64,000 nucleotides of DNA, taken from positions 334,001 through 398,000 of the forward strand of contig NZ_CP028083.1 of NCBI RefSeq assembly GCF_005491425.1, written 5' to 3'. Made by a program: the position numbers and the translations under genes. Numbering within the stretch: position 1 is the first letter of the stretch; every line of letters begins with the position of its first letter. This DNA comes from Lysinibacillus sp. SGAir0095 (GTDB taxonomy: Bacteria; Bacillota; Bacilli; Bacillales_A; Planococcaceae). Positions 33,934 to 42,612 of the stretch are shown one piece after another. The notes under the pieces were generated by a model. That model was not told the origin of the DNA and ran no database searches. It saw nothing but the letters and a program-made list of their open reading frames with translations.

Positions 33934-34977
33934 ATGAAATCAATAAAAAGGTTAACTTTTCTTGTTATGATGATGGCGCTGTTTGTTTTTCTTGCTGCCT
34001 GTGCCCAAAACGAATCAGGTGGGGAATCTGCAGAAAGTGAGACGGAATCGAGCGATGAAACGACAGGAACAGAGAGTGAAGAGGCTGTTGAAGTAAAAGA
34101 TGTAAAACTTGTTCTAAACTGGTTCGCAAAGGCTCAACATGGTGGGGTGTATGCGGCACAAGAAAATGGGTTGTTTGAAGATAATGGACTAAATGTCACA
34201 ATCGAGCCAGGTGGTCCCCAAGTATCATCTATTAATATGGTCGCTTCAGGGAACGCCGAATTCGGTCTTGCTCACGCAGACCAAATAGTTGTAGCACGTA
34301 ATGAAGGGATTGAACTAGTGGCAGTTGCGACGGCGATGCAAGGTAGTCCGCAAGCATTTATGTTCCATAAAGAACATGGAATTGAAGATTTCGAGGATTT
34401 AAATGGTCGTAAAGTATATATTCAACCAGGTATTACGTATTGGGAATATTTAAAAACGCAGTATGATTTAAGTGGTGTTGAGGAATTGGCATACACAGGC
34501 CAGCATGTAAACTTCATTCCGGATGAAGAGGCGGTTACACAAGCATTCTTAACTTCTGAGCCGTATTTCATGGAATTGGAAGGTGTTGACGTGGAAACAA
34601 AATTAATTGCTGATGCAGGCTATGATCCATACAATGTTGTTTTATACGTATCGAAAGATTACTTAGAAGAAAATGAAGAAACAGTTCGTGCGTTTACGAA
34701 AGCCTTTGTGGAAGGTTGGAACCTATACGAAGATTCATATGAAGATATTAACAAAATTATTCAGCAAGACAATCCGGATATCGAATTAGAATCACTGAAA
34801 TTTGAAGCAGAATCACAGGCTGATTTTGTTTACGGTATGGATGCTGCTGATAATGGTGTTGGGTATATGTCGGAAGAACGCTGGGCAACATTGATTCAAC
34901 AATTGAACGACTTAAAATTATTAGATGAAGTCTTCGATGCGAAGGACATCTTCACAAATGAGTATTTACCAGAATAA
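33934..34977 (+). CDS. NMT1/THI5-like substrate-binding lipoprotein
   Basis: A 347-residue surface lipoprotein. The signal peptide ends in LAAC with lipidated Cys23. A Ser/Glu/Thr-rich linker (to about residue 54) is followed by the NMT1/THI5-like binding fold starting KLVLNWFAKAQHGGVYAAQENGLF, a signature of proteins that bind pyrimidine precursors (ThiY), sulfonates and related ligands. The loop FGLAHADQIVVARNEG near residue 110 and LNGRKVYIQPGITYWEYL near 155 line the ligand site. RBS AGGAGAGA. Last gene of the ABC set. No thiamine genes or TPP riboswitch adjoin, so a thiamine precursor is not the obvious cargo. Confidence 0.88.
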   Translation: MKSIKRLTFLVMMMALFVFLAACAQNESGGESAESETESSDETTGTESEEAVEVKDVKLVLNWFAKAQHGGVYAAQENGLFEDNGLNVTIEPGGPQVSSINMVASGNAEFGLAHADQIVVARNEGIELVAVATAMQGSPQAFMFHKEHGIEDFEDLNGRKVYIQPGITYWEYLKTQYDLSGVEELAYTGQHVNFIPDEEAVTQAFLTSEPYFMELEGVDVETKLIADAGYDPYNVVLYVSKDYLEENEETVRAFTKAFVEGWNLYEDSYEDINKIIQQDNPDIELESLKFEAESQADFVYGMDAADNGVGYMSEERWATLIQQLNDLKLLDEVFDAKDIFTNEYLPE

Positions 34978-34989
34978 CTAAAGAGTAGA

Positions 34990-35024
34990 AGGAGGCGTGC
35001 TGCTAATTTGTGGGCGCCTCTTTA
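34990..35024 (+). terminator. Weak terminator-like hairpin
   Basis: GAGGCG and CGCCTC pair around a 17-base loop with TTT after. It would only partly separate the ABC genes from the amidase operon. Confidence 0.4.
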
Positions 35025-35225
35025 CAATTATTGGATTGTCATGTAACCTTTTAGGTAAGATAACTGAATTAATTGAATTTTTATATAATTTAACTAAAAC
35101 ATTTTGGGATATTTGGTATTTATACCAATGTAGCGAAATGTTTATTTTTTTATACTGGAAAAAAGCTATTTCTAAAGATACGTATTTTAGAATAACCAGA
35201 GTTTATTAGATGTGGGAGGGGTTTT

Positions 35226-36398
35226 ATGGAGGATAAAGCGTTTTTTGATCGGACATTGACTGTGCCAGCTAAAAAAGGAGGAAAGTTGAGTGGGATGTCC
35301 TTTGCAGTAAAGGATGTTTTTGCGGTAAGGGGGCATCGAAATAGTGCGGGAAATCCTACTTGGTATGAGACACATGAAGCGGCAGAATCGACGTCGCCAG
35401 TGATTGAACGCTTACTAGAGAATGGTGCGAGCCTTCAGGGGATGACTCATACAGATGAACTGATGTACAGCCTAAATGGTGAAAATATTCATTATGGGAC
35501 ACCGCTAAATCCAGTGAACCCCGATTGTATTCCAGGTGGTTCTTCAAGTGGATCTGCTTCTGCTGTCGCAAATGGATTGGTGAACTTCGCACTAGGAACT
35601 GATACGGGTGGTTCTGTCCGTGTCCCATCAGCCTATTGTGGACTGTTTGGCATTAGGCCAACTCATGGAGCAATCTCTATGGAGGGAGTCATTCCATTAG
35701 CACCAAGCTTTGATGCGGTAGGATGGATGGCGAAGGATATTGAAACGCTTGAAATGGTAGGAGAGGTATTATTGCCAAACTCACCATCAGTTAAATTGGA
35801 TGAACTTCATATAGAAGAAACGACTTGGAGTTTAATGGAGGACGCTGATCGCGAGTTATTAAAGTTTGCTATTCCGCAAGATGTCGATATGGGGAGTATT
35901 GATTTTCAACATTTTGGTATAACCGAGTGGCCTCAGGTTTTTAAATATATTCAAGGGGTTGAAGCCTGGAGAGCTCATGGACAGTGGATCGAAAGAGAAA
36001 ACCCTGTTTTTTCTCCGGCAATAGGCGGCCGATTTAAGGATGCGAGTTTACTAGATGTTGCGGGCTTTGAGGATGCAAAGAGACAGCGAGCAATAATAAC
36101 AGAGCATATTGATCGAGTATTATTGGAGAATGTTGTGTTAGCCATCCCGACAGTAGCTTCTGTGGCACCGATCAAACAGGCGTCTAGCGAATCTGTTGAA
36201 AAGATTCGTGCGATCACTATGCAAATGACCTGTATTGCAGGACTTGCCGGCTTACCTCAGGTTACGGTTCCGATTTTCAGAATGGATGGCATGTCACTGG
36301 GGCTTTCCTTTATTGCCAATAAGCATCAGGACCTGTCTTTGCTTCGGTTTGTACGTCAGTATTTTGGAGGGGACATCCGTGAAACTAGCAACAATTAA
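35226..36398 (+). CDS. Amidase (amidase signature family)
   Basis: A 390-residue amidohydrolase. The catalytic Ser-cisSer-Lys elements are visible: Lys in FAVKDVF near residue 30, the glycine/serine loop PGGSSSGSASAVANG near 102-116, and GTDTGGSVRVPSAYCG (nucleophile Ser in this motif) near 122-137. It is shorter than many family members (450-500) but has all key motifs. It cleaves a C-N amide bond of an unknown small substrate. RBS GGGAGGGG. Its 3' end overlaps the FAH-family gene by 20 bases, so they are coupled and probably act in sequence on a compound brought in by the preceding importer. Confidence 0.88.
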   Translation: MEDKAFFDRTLTVPAKKGGKLSGMSFAVKDVFAVRGHRNSAGNPTWYETHEAAESTSPVIERLLENGASLQGMTHTDELMYSLNGENIHYGTPLNPVNPDCIPGGSSSGSASAVANGLVNFALGTDTGGSVRVPSAYCGLFGIRPTHGAISMEGVIPLAPSFDAVGWMAKDIETLEMVGEVLLPNSPSVKLDELHIEETTWSLMEDADRELLKFAIPQDVDMGSIDFQHFGITEWPQVFKYIQGVEAWRAHGQWIERENPVFSPAIGGRFKDASLLDVAGFEDAKRQRAIITEHIDRVLLENVVLAIPTVASVAPIKQASSESVEKIRAITMQMTCIAGLAGLPQVTVPIFRMDGMSLGLSFIANKHQDLSLLRFVRQYFGGDIRETSNN

Positions 36399-37236
36399 AT
36401 ATGAAAATGAAGAACAACCTGTGTTGCTATTGGAAGGCGGCGCTGTTCTTATAAAAAGTTTAAATGACTATGCAAGTATAGGGCTTCCGCTTTCGCTCTA
36501 TGAGTTAGTTGGGCTCGATGCTGTGAGTGAATTAAAACGAACTGTTTCTAAGTTTTCGGAATCAGATTGGATAGCATTGCCCAAGGTTCCAAGTGAAGAG
36601 TTAGATTTCGTTGCACCGTACCGGAACCCTCATTACATTTTCGGGGTAGGGATGAACTATGTGGAGAAGGCAATCGATCTACAAACTAAGCAGATTGAAG
36701 ATGCACCCGTTTGTTTTATGAAACCGACATCTTGCTTAATCGGGATGAATGAAATGATTGAGCTTCCGAATTTTTCTAAGGTGGTTACAGCTGAAGGAGA
36801 GTTGTGCTTAGTCATTGGGAAATCGTGTCATGAGGTAAGTCCGGAAGAAGCGCTGTCTTACGTTAGTGGATATACAACGTCTTTGGATCTTACCGCAAAG
36901 GACATTCATGCTCAAAATCCAAGGTTTGTCCAAATGTCCAAAGTCTTTAAAACATTTTTTAGCTTTGGGCCACAAATCCAACTATTAGAAGGAACTGAAT
37001 CGTTATCCGAGCTAGTTGTGCAAAGTGTCCAAAATGGAGAGGTGCGTGCAGCTAACATTGTCGGCAATATGATGTATACACCTGCATTTATTGTATCTTA
37101 CATATCACAATTTGTTACGTTGCAGCCAGGAGATTTAATTATGACGGGGACTCCTGGTTCATTTGAGTTAAGTCACGGGGATATTGCAGGTTGCCAGATT
37201 ACTGGTTTGCTAAGTTTGGAGAATCGGGTTATTTAG
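36379..37236 (+). CDS. Fumarylacetoacetate hydrolase (FAH) family protein
   Basis: A 285-residue enzyme of the FAH superfamily (hydrolases, isomerases and decarboxylases of acyl-ketone acids). The metal-site motif is in VVTAEGELCLVIGK (the two Glu), and the YTTSLDLTAKDIHAQNPRF, GPQIQ and GDLIMTGTPGS segments follow the family order. The start is GTG 36379 with GGAGGGG six bases upstream; the frame is open further upstream but that part is the amidase gene in another frame. Middle gene of an amidase-FAH-GGT-transporter operon. Substrate unknown. Confidence 0.88.
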   Translation: MKLATIKYENEEQPVLLLEGGAVLIKSLNDYASIGLPLSLYELVGLDAVSELKRTVSKFSESDWIALPKVPSEELDFVAPYRNPHYIFGVGMNYVEKAIDLQTKQIEDAPVCFMKPTSCLIGMNEMIELPNFSKVVTAEGELCLVIGKSCHEVSPEEALSYVSGYTTSLDLTAKDIHAQNPRFVQMSKVFKTFFSFGPQIQLLEGTESLSELVVQSVQNGEVRAANIVGNMMYTPAFIVSYISQFVTLQPGDLIMTGTPGSFELSHGDIAGCQITGLLSLENRVI

Positions 37237-37257
37237 GGGAAAAGGGGGAAGGTTCTT

Positions 37258-38898
37258 ATGGTGAAGCAATACAGGGCAACAACGATGTCGACAAAAGGGA
37301 TGGTAACAACACCACATTATTTAGCATCCCAAGCGGCACTTTCAATTTTACAAAAGGGTGGTAATGCGATCGAGGCTGCAATTGCAGCGGCGTCCACAAT
37401 TGGTGTAGTTTACCCTCACATGAATGGTATTGGTGGAGATAATTTTTGGTTGATCTACAATGCAAAATCAAAAGAACTAAAGGCGATTAATTCAAGTGGA
37501 CGTTCTGGAGAGAAAGCGACCATCCAATTTTACCGATCGAAAGGTTTCGAAAAAATTCCTTCGCGTGGGGCTTTGGCTGCTAATACGGTACCGGGTGCAG
37601 TTGCTGGTTGGGGCGAGGCGTATAACTATGCGCGAAAGGAAATGGAAGGTTCATTACCTTGGGCAAGTTTACTAGAATCAGCAATTGGTTATGCAGAGGA
37701 GGGCTTTCCGGTTACGCCGAGTCAGGAGCATTGGGCAACTGTCAATCTTGATGAATTGGATACCGAGTTCCGGGCATTGCAACGATTCCAGGGGTTTACG
37801 GAAGTGTTTTTGAAAGAAGGCAAGCCTTATAAAACCGGGGAGATCATGAAGCAGGATGATTTAGCGAAAACGTTAAAGCAGATTGCTGAAAATGGGGCTG
37901 AATATTTCTATAACAGTGAATTAACTGAAAAAATTGTAGCGGACATACAAAATCAAGGTGGTATACTGACTGTAGATGATTTCAAACAGCATACAAGTGA
38001 TTGGGTAGAACCGATTTCTGTAAATTATCGCGAGTATACAGCCTACAACCTACCGCCAAATACACAAGGGATGGCTTCTTTATCTATCTTAAATATTTTA
38101 AATCATATCGATTTGCAACATATAGAAGAGGGCTCCTCAACTTATTATCACGTACTTGTGGAGGCGGTTAAACACGCCTTTGTCGACCGGGATCGCTATT
38201 TGACGGACCCGACTTTTAGCCAAATTCCTCTAGCTGAATTGTTGAGTGAACAGAATGGTTTGGAAATTGCTGAAAAAATTAAAGAAAGCCAACTCGCAAA
38301 AGAACTGCAGCCTCTTGATGCGAAAGGAGATACGGTGTGGTTTGGTGTGGTGGATGAAAATGGAAATGCGGTTTCTTTTATTCAAAGTATTTATCATGAA
38401 TTTGGTTCTGGCTTTATTCCAAAAGGGACAGGGATCGTTCTTCAAAATCGAGGGAGTTTCTTCTCTCTTGATGAAAACCATGTGAATGCCCTTGCACCTC
38501 GTAAACGGTCTTTCCATACATTGAATCCTGCGATGTTGGTAAAGGGCGGGAAACCTGCTTTAGTATATGGAACGATGGGTGGGGAAGGGCAACCGCAAAC
38601 GCAAGCTGCCCTTGTTACGCGTATTATTGACTATGGTATGTCTGTACAGCAAGCAATCGAAGCGCCAAGGTGGTTATATGGCCGAACATGGGGAGCGTCT
38701 TCCAATAGCTTAAAGATTGAAGATCGAATAATTGAAAACATTCGTGGGGAGCTAGCCGTATTAGGGCATGAATTGGAAGTGCTTGAGGATTTTACGGATA
38801 CAATGGGGCATGCAGGGGCCATTTTCATTGATGAGAATACAAATGTGAAATATGGTGGTGCGGACCCAAGAGGAGATGGATTGGCAATTGGTTACTAA
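37258..38898 (+). CDS. Gamma-glutamyltransferase-family protein (YwrD-like)
   Basis: A 546-residue Ntn-hydrolase of the gamma-glutamyltransferase family. Autoprocessing would occur before Thr359 in KGDTVWFGVVDENGNAVSF, giving large and small chains. GTGIVLQNRGSFF and TLNPAMLVKGGKPALVYGTMGGEGQPQTQ are the gamma-glutamyl binding elements of the small chain. There is no signal peptide, so unlike secreted Ggt it is cytoplasmic, as expected for YwrD. In B. subtilis ywrD also neighbours chromate-type transporters ywrA/ywrB, and the same order is kept here. RBS AAGGGGGAAGG. Possible job: removal of gamma-glutamyl groups from a metabolite handled by the preceding enzymes. Confidence 0.88.
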   Translation: MVKQYRATTMSTKGMVTTPHYLASQAALSILQKGGNAIEAAIAAASTIGVVYPHMNGIGGDNFWLIYNAKSKELKAINSSGRSGEKATIQFYRSKGFEKIPSRGALAANTVPGAVAGWGEAYNYARKEMEGSLPWASLLESAIGYAEEGFPVTPSQEHWATVNLDELDTEFRALQRFQGFTEVFLKEGKPYKTGEIMKQDDLAKTLKQIAENGAEYFYNSELTEKIVADIQNQGGILTVDDFKQHTSDWVEPISVNYREYTAYNLPPNTQGMASLSILNILNHIDLQHIEEGSSTYYHVLVEAVKHAFVDRDRYLTDPTFSQIPLAELLSEQNGLEIAEKIKESQLAKELQPLDAKGDTVWFGVVDENGNAVSFIQSIYHEFGSGFIPKGTGIVLQNRGSFFSLDENHVNALAPRKRSFHTLNPAMLVKGGKPALVYGTMGGEGQPQTQAALVTRIIDYGMSVQQAIEAPRWLYGRTWGASSNSLKIEDRIIENIRGELAVLGHELEVLEDFTDTMGHAGAIFIDENTNVKYGGADPRGDGLAIGY

Positions 38899-39487
38899 AA
38901 AAATAACAGTACCGTTTGAGGAGAAGGAGTTGTGGGCGAAGCAAAAGGATATTTTCATCGCCTTCTTTCGGTCGGGTATTTTAGGTTTTGGTGGGGGGCC
39001 TTCTACCATTCCTTTGGTAAAAAAAGAGGTAGTGGATATCTTCAAAATGATGAATGATGAAGAGTTTTCGGATGTGCTCTCGATTGGCAATACATTACCA
39101 GGTCCGATTGCAACGAAAATGGCTGGGTATATCGGCTATCGAGTTGGAGGGTGGCTAGGTTTAGTGACGGCATTAATTGCAACGGTGCTGCCAACAGTGG
39201 TGTTGATGATTGTTCTTCTCGCTTCGTTGAATGAATTTAAAGATTTTGACTTTGTAAAAGGAATGACAAACGGTGTTGTACCAATCGTGGCTGTAATGCT
39301 TGGTGTACTAACATGGGATTTTTTAATGAAATCAAAAAAATCACTGGGCTGGAAAATTGGTTCGATTATATTGGTTGCATCGTTTATAGCGATGATCTTG
39401 TTAGGAGTTCATCCGGGAATCGTGATTGCGGTTTTATTGGTTCTTGCTTTAGCTCTTCCGATTAAAAAGGAGGAGAAAAATCAATGA
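38876..39487 (+). CDS. Chromate-transporter family protein, half 1 (YwrB-like)
   Basis: About 203 residues, one CHR domain with roughly six hydrophobic segments. The signature FGGGPSTIPLVKKEVVD and GNTLPGPIATKMAGYIGYRVGG are present. Start placement is uncertain: ATG 38876 or TTG 38888 near AAGAGGAG, overlapping the end of the preceding gene. The second half-size CHR gene overlaps its end by four bases, so both halves form a two-protein transporter, as YwrB/YwrA do. In this operon a metabolite anion export role is as likely as chromate. Confidence 0.85.
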   Translation: MDWQLVTKKITVPFEEKELWAKQKDIFIAFFRSGILGFGGGPSTIPLVKKEVVDIFKMMNDEEFSDVLSIGNTLPGPIATKMAGYIGYRVGGWLGLVTALIATVLPTVVLMIVLLASLNEFKDFDFVKGMTNGVVPIVAVMLGVLTWDFLMKSKKSLGWKIGSIILVASFIAMILLGVHPGIVIAVLLVLALALPIKKEEKNQ

Positions 39488-40014
39488 TGGTTTATTTTCA
39501 TATATTTTTAGCGTTCTTTTTCCCAGGCATCCTTGGATATGGTGGAGGCCCTTCGTCGATTCCGTTAATTGAGCATGAAGTAGTTGATAATTATGGCTGG
39601 ATGACAACGAGTGAGTTCAGTGAAGTGCTGGCGTTAGGGAATGCCTTGCCAGGGCCGATCGCAACGAAAATGGCTGGATTTATTGGCTATGAAGTAGCGG
39701 GGATCCCGGGGGCGATTGTGGCGTTATTGGCAACAGTTGGACCATCGTTAGTGCTGATGCTGATTCTTTTAAATATTTTGTATCGCTACCGTAATTCGCC
39801 TCGTGTAAAGCGATTATCGAGTTTCGTTTTGCCGGCGATCGCGATTTTGTTAGCAGACATGACATTTGATTTCTTCAACACGTCTTATGATGCGGTGGGC
39901 TTACTAGCGACAGTGGTATTGATGGCAGCGGCTTACTTCGCATTAGAAAGAATGAAAATTCATCCGGCTTTCGTGATTATGGCGGGGCTAGTAGTAGGTG
40001 GATTTTTCCTGTAA
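39484..40014 (+). CDS. Chromate-transporter family protein, half 2 (YwrA-like)
   Basis: A 176-residue CHR-domain membrane protein with the same motifs as its partner (YGGGPSSIPLIEHEVVD, GNALPGPIATKMAGFIGYEVAG). The start ATGATG overlaps the stop of the partner gene, and GGAGGAG precedes it. The two short CHR proteins together correspond to the two halves of a full-length ChrA. It ends the amidase-FAH-GGT operon, followed by a terminator. Confidence 0.88.
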   Translation: MMVYFHIFLAFFFPGILGYGGGPSSIPLIEHEVVDNYGWMTTSEFSEVLALGNALPGPIATKMAGFIGYEVAGIPGAIVALLATVGPSLVLMLILLNILYRYRNSPRVKRLSSFVLPAIAILLADMTFDFFNTSYDAVGLLATVVLMAAAYFALERMKIHPAFVIMAGLVVGGFFL

Positions 40015-40028
40015 TAGCTTTAAGTTGA

Positions 40029-40074
40029 AGGTCGTTAACTTATCCTTGAAATGGGATAAGTTGGCGGCTTTTTT
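40029..40074 (+). terminator. Terminator of the ywrD-type operon
   Basis: GTCGTTAACTTATCC and GGGATAAGTTGGCGGC form a long stem, with TTTTTT after. Confidence 0.85.
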
Positions 40075-40129
40075 GTATGTGGTGACTGGTAAAGAGTTGG
40101 AGTGGGCGTAAAGGGGAGGAAAACGTTCG

Positions 40130-40470
40130 TAAACAAGAGTGGGAGCGTTTAAAAAAGGAAAGTCGCAAGTAAAAGTGGGGAAGTCGCAAGTAAACAGAGT
40201 GAAGGCGCAAGTAAATAGAGTGGGTCGCTCATAATAAGGAAACCCGCAAGTAAAAGGGGGAAAGTCGCAAGTAAACAGGGGGAAGTCGCAAGTAAGGTAA
40301 GGAAAGTCGCAAGTAAACAGAGTGGGGTCGCTCATAAAAAGGAAAATCGCAAGTAAAAGTGGGAAAGTCGCAAGTAAAGTAGTGAAAGTTGCAAGTAAAC
40401 TGGGTGAAGTCGCAAGTAAACAGGGTGAAGTCGCAAGTAAACAGGGTGAAGCCGCTCATAATAAGAAAAC
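40130..40470. repeat. Array of ~20-22 bp repeats, consensus GTCGCAAGTAAACAGGGTGA
   Basis: About twelve copies of a short unit with invariant GCAAGTAA. The spacer varies from AAAGTGGGG to ACAGGGTGA, and two adjacent copies near the right end are identical. Three times (near 40227, 40330 and 40452) a different unit, CGCTCATAATAAGGAAA or close, interrupts, giving a higher-order period of roughly 105-125 bases. Because unit lengths are often multiples of three, long open frames appear on the minus strand (TCDFPLF repeats), but these have no ribosome site and simply reflect the repeat. The element is intergenic between two terminators. Confidence 0.85.
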
Positions 40471-40499
40471 ATGCCCGTAAACTCGCCCCCTACGCACAA

Positions 40500-40540
40500 A
40501 AAAAACCGAGCAACAAAGAGTGGGAAGGTTGCTCGGGTTT
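40500..40540 (-). terminator. Terminator of the flavin monooxygenase gene
   Basis: ACCCGAGCAAC pairs with GTTGCTCGGT on the minus strand and is followed by a run of eight Ts. Confidence 0.85.
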
Positions 40541-40562
40541 AATCATATTGGAAACCCTCGAT

Positions 40563-41990
40563 TCATTTTATTGAAATCTTTGGGTTGCCTGTAAATTCGA
40601 TTACATCATATTCGAAATAATCCTTTAGGATGGATGATTTATCGTCTTGGAAGAGTTCGTCGGCGATGGCGGTAACGAGCTTTGGAACAGCGTAACGAAT
40701 GCCGGATAAAGCAGATGCCGAGACGCCGCAGCTAATTAGGGCGGAATAATTAAATGCAAACAACCCATATAAGGAATCCTTACCTTCTTCGGAATTCGGG
40801 ACAAAGGCAAAGCTTTTAGATAAATAAGGATGTGCATCAATTGCCGAATTTGCAATGGCTGGACTAGGTTTGTAAACGTCACGCCATCGAGTGATAAATT
40901 GCTCGACATCTTTCAATTCTGGACGTAAAGCTGGGTCTGTCACTAAGCCGGTGCTAATAATTAAGTAATCAAATGTAAATGTATCATTTGGTGTGCGAAC
41001 TACTGCACCTTCTTCTGATGCTGTTACCTCTACCCAAGGAGAATCAAGGTGCACCTGGAAGCCATCCCAAGCATTGGCGCGGTTAAATGTATCGTTTGTT
41101 GGAGGCTGATTGAATTTGAAAAAGTGCAGCATGGCTGCATATTTTTCATCATCATTTAAGGAATGATATCGTTCGATGATTCCTGATTGCTCTAGAACTC
41201 GCATTGGGTTTACGCGGACCATTTCTTTGCGTCGTATAAAGGTGTGTACTTCCTTTGCCCCTGTGGAAAGTGCGAAATTCGCATTATCGAAGGCAGAAGC
41301 CCCGCCTCCAAGAATCCCAATTCGCTTCCCTTTTAAATCTTCAAAATCAATTGCTTCGGATGTGTGGGCATAGAGGGATTTTGGTAGGTTATTTTTTATG
41401 AAATCAGGAATGTGCCATTCGCCTCCACCCTGAATCCCTGTCGCCAAAACGACCTTGCGAGCTAGAATCGATTTAGAATTTGCCCCGTTTCCGGAGAGAT
41501 GTAGTCGGTGTAATTTACCCCCAATTGGTTCGACTAGTTCCACCTTTACTTCATTTTGAACGGGTAATTCCAATACTTCTCGGTACCACTTCAGGTAATT
41601 CATCCATTCGTCACGTGGGATTTTATCGAGTTGATCCCAAGCTTCTTGGCCATGCTTTGCCATCCACCAAGATTGGAAAGTGAGAGACGGGATACCTAAA
41701 TCGATGGATGGCAGGTGTTTTGGGGTACGAAGAGTAACCATCCGGGCGTAAGTGATCCAAGGTCCTTCAATGCCGGCGGGGTTCTCGTCTAAGATGGTGA
41801 TATTCGTGATTCGTTCACGTGTTAAGCCGAATGCAGTGCTTAAGCCACTTTGCCCACCGCCGATAATGACCACGTCATAAACATGACCTTCAGGATGTGA
41901 AATGGGTCTGACCCAATCTACATTTGAAACAGGGTGAGCGATATAAGAAAGGTCCTTTTTTACTTGCTCATTTAACATTTCTAAACTCAT
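40563..41990 (-). CDS. FAD/NAD(P)-dependent monooxygenase, candidate urate hydroxylase
   Basis: About 475 residues with two dinucleotide-binding motifs: VIIGGGQSGLSTAFGL near residue 42 (FAD) and GILGGGASAFDNANFAL near 225 (NADPH), as in flavin-containing monooxygenase-like enzymes. A late FDYLIISTGL is the usual second FAD contact. I start at ATG 41990, nine bases after AAGGAG. It lies at the end of the minus-strand purine arm that supplies HIU hydrolase and OHCU decarboxylase but no uricase. A flavoprotein that makes 5-hydroxyisourate from urate (HpxO or the unrelated HpyO type) is the missing step, so that role is inferred. A palindrome lies 180 bases upstream. Confidence 0.7.
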   Translation of the reverse strand: MSLEMLNEQVKKDLSYIAHPVSNVDWVRPISHPEGHVYDVVIIGGGQSGLSTAFGLTRERITNITILDENPAGIEGPWITYARMVTLRTPKHLPSIDLGIPSLTFQSWWMAKHGQEAWDQLDKIPRDEWMNYLKWYREVLELPVQNEVKVELVEPIGGKLHRLHLSGNGANSKSILARKVVLATGIQGGGEWHIPDFIKNNLPKSLYAHTSEAIDFEDLKGKRIGILGGGASAFDNANFALSTGAKEVHTFIRRKEMVRVNPMRVLEQSGIIERYHSLNDDEKYAAMLHFFKFNQPPTNDTFNRANAWDGFQVHLDSPWVEVTASEEGAVVRTPNDTFTFDYLIISTGLVTDPALRPELKDVEQFITRWRDVYKPSPAIANSAIDAHPYLSKSFAFVPNSEEGKDSLYGLFAFNYSALISCGVSASALSGIRYAVPKLVTAIADELFQDDKSSILKDYFEYDVIEFTGNPKISIK

Positions 41991-42170
41991 CGAGCACATC
42001 TCCTTTATTTATATGTAAGAATTTCTGACATTTATGTTATATACCTATCCTATCATTCGTGAAAGGAACATTCTTTATAGCCATTGCTAAACTTGAGCTG
42101 AGTCTTTAGTTGAAATAACTAAAGATTCCGATAATTATAGGTCGACTCACTAAATTAGGTGACAAAAGTG

Positions 42171-42187
42171 TTAACCGGATTGGTTAA
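42171..42187. promoter_or_regulatory. Palindrome TTAACC-N5-GGTTAA, candidate operator
   Basis: A perfect 6-5-6 inverted repeat upstream of the flavin monooxygenase gene. Its right half TTGGTTAA matches the end of the PucR box I recall from B. subtilis, so PucR binding is plausible. A second inverted repeat, TCTTTAGTT-GAAAT-AACTAAAGA, lies at 42103-42125 in the same gap. Confidence 0.5.
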
Positions 42188-42210
42188 ATGAAAATATTTG
42201 AAATGCCCTT

Positions 42211-42241
42211 CAAAAGAGGAGGCGATTTACTAGCTTCCTCT
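42211..42241 (-). terminator. Possible terminator at the end of pucM
   Basis: AGAGGA/TCCTCT extended by GC pairs overlaps the stop codon region, with TTTT after it on the minus strand. It would partly separate pucM from the flavin monooxygenase gene. Confidence 0.45.
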
Positions 42242-42586
42242 GTAAACTTGATAGCCCCACGGAGTGACCAAAAGGGGAACGTGATAATGAGAAGGAGATT
42301 CAGTCATGTTAAAGCGCACAGGCACGGTTGTTAAAAAGTTAGGGGTAGGTAAGCAGACGTTCTTTGCTTTATAGTAATCTGATACATGAAAGACAAGTTC
42401 GTAGGTTCCTTGTCTCCAGTTTTCGTTCGTTACCATTTGCTCATCGCAACGTCCATCTGAATTTGTGATTACAGTTGTAATAAGCTCTTTAGGTTCATTC
42501 TCCTGCTGATAAAATAATTCGATTTTTACATTTTGAGCAGGTATCCCATGGTGTAAATCTAAAACGTGAGTTGATAATGAGGGCAT
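42230..42586 (-). CDS. pucM: 5-Hydroxyisourate hydrolase (transthyretin-like)
   Basis: A 118-residue homotetrameric enzyme that opens 5-hydroxyisourate to OHCU. Hallmarks: LSTHVLDLHHGIPA at the N-terminus (catalytic His), a central strand with TNSDGRCDE, and the C-terminal SHYHVPLLVTPWGYQVYRGS, whose YRGS ending is diagnostic. I start at ATG 42586 because CAGGAGG lies eight bases before it. Downstream of the OHCU decarboxylase and permease genes in one operon, so urate import and the second and third steps of urate breakdown are co-expressed. Confidence 0.95.
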   Translation of the reverse strand: MPSLSTHVLDLHHGIPAQNVKIELFYQQENEPKELITTVITNSDGRCDEQMVTNENWRQGTYELVFHVSDYYKAKNVCLPTPNFLTTVPVRFNMTESPSHYHVPLLVTPWGYQVYRGS

Positions 42587-42612
42587 TTTCGTTACCTCCT
42601 GGTTATTCATTC

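Noticed and set aside
34997-35209. 70-codon frame after the ABC genes
   Set aside because: Starts in a terminator-like hairpin, has an aromatic/Cys-rich unlikely composition, and no conserved feature was recognised.
39988-40459. Minus-strand frames coding TCDFP-type repeats
   Set aside because: Open only because the DNA repeat length is near a multiple of three; no ribosome site, and they cross two terminators.
40130-40470. CRISPR array
   Set aside because: Units of ~21 bp have no unique spacers of constant length and no cas genes are near.
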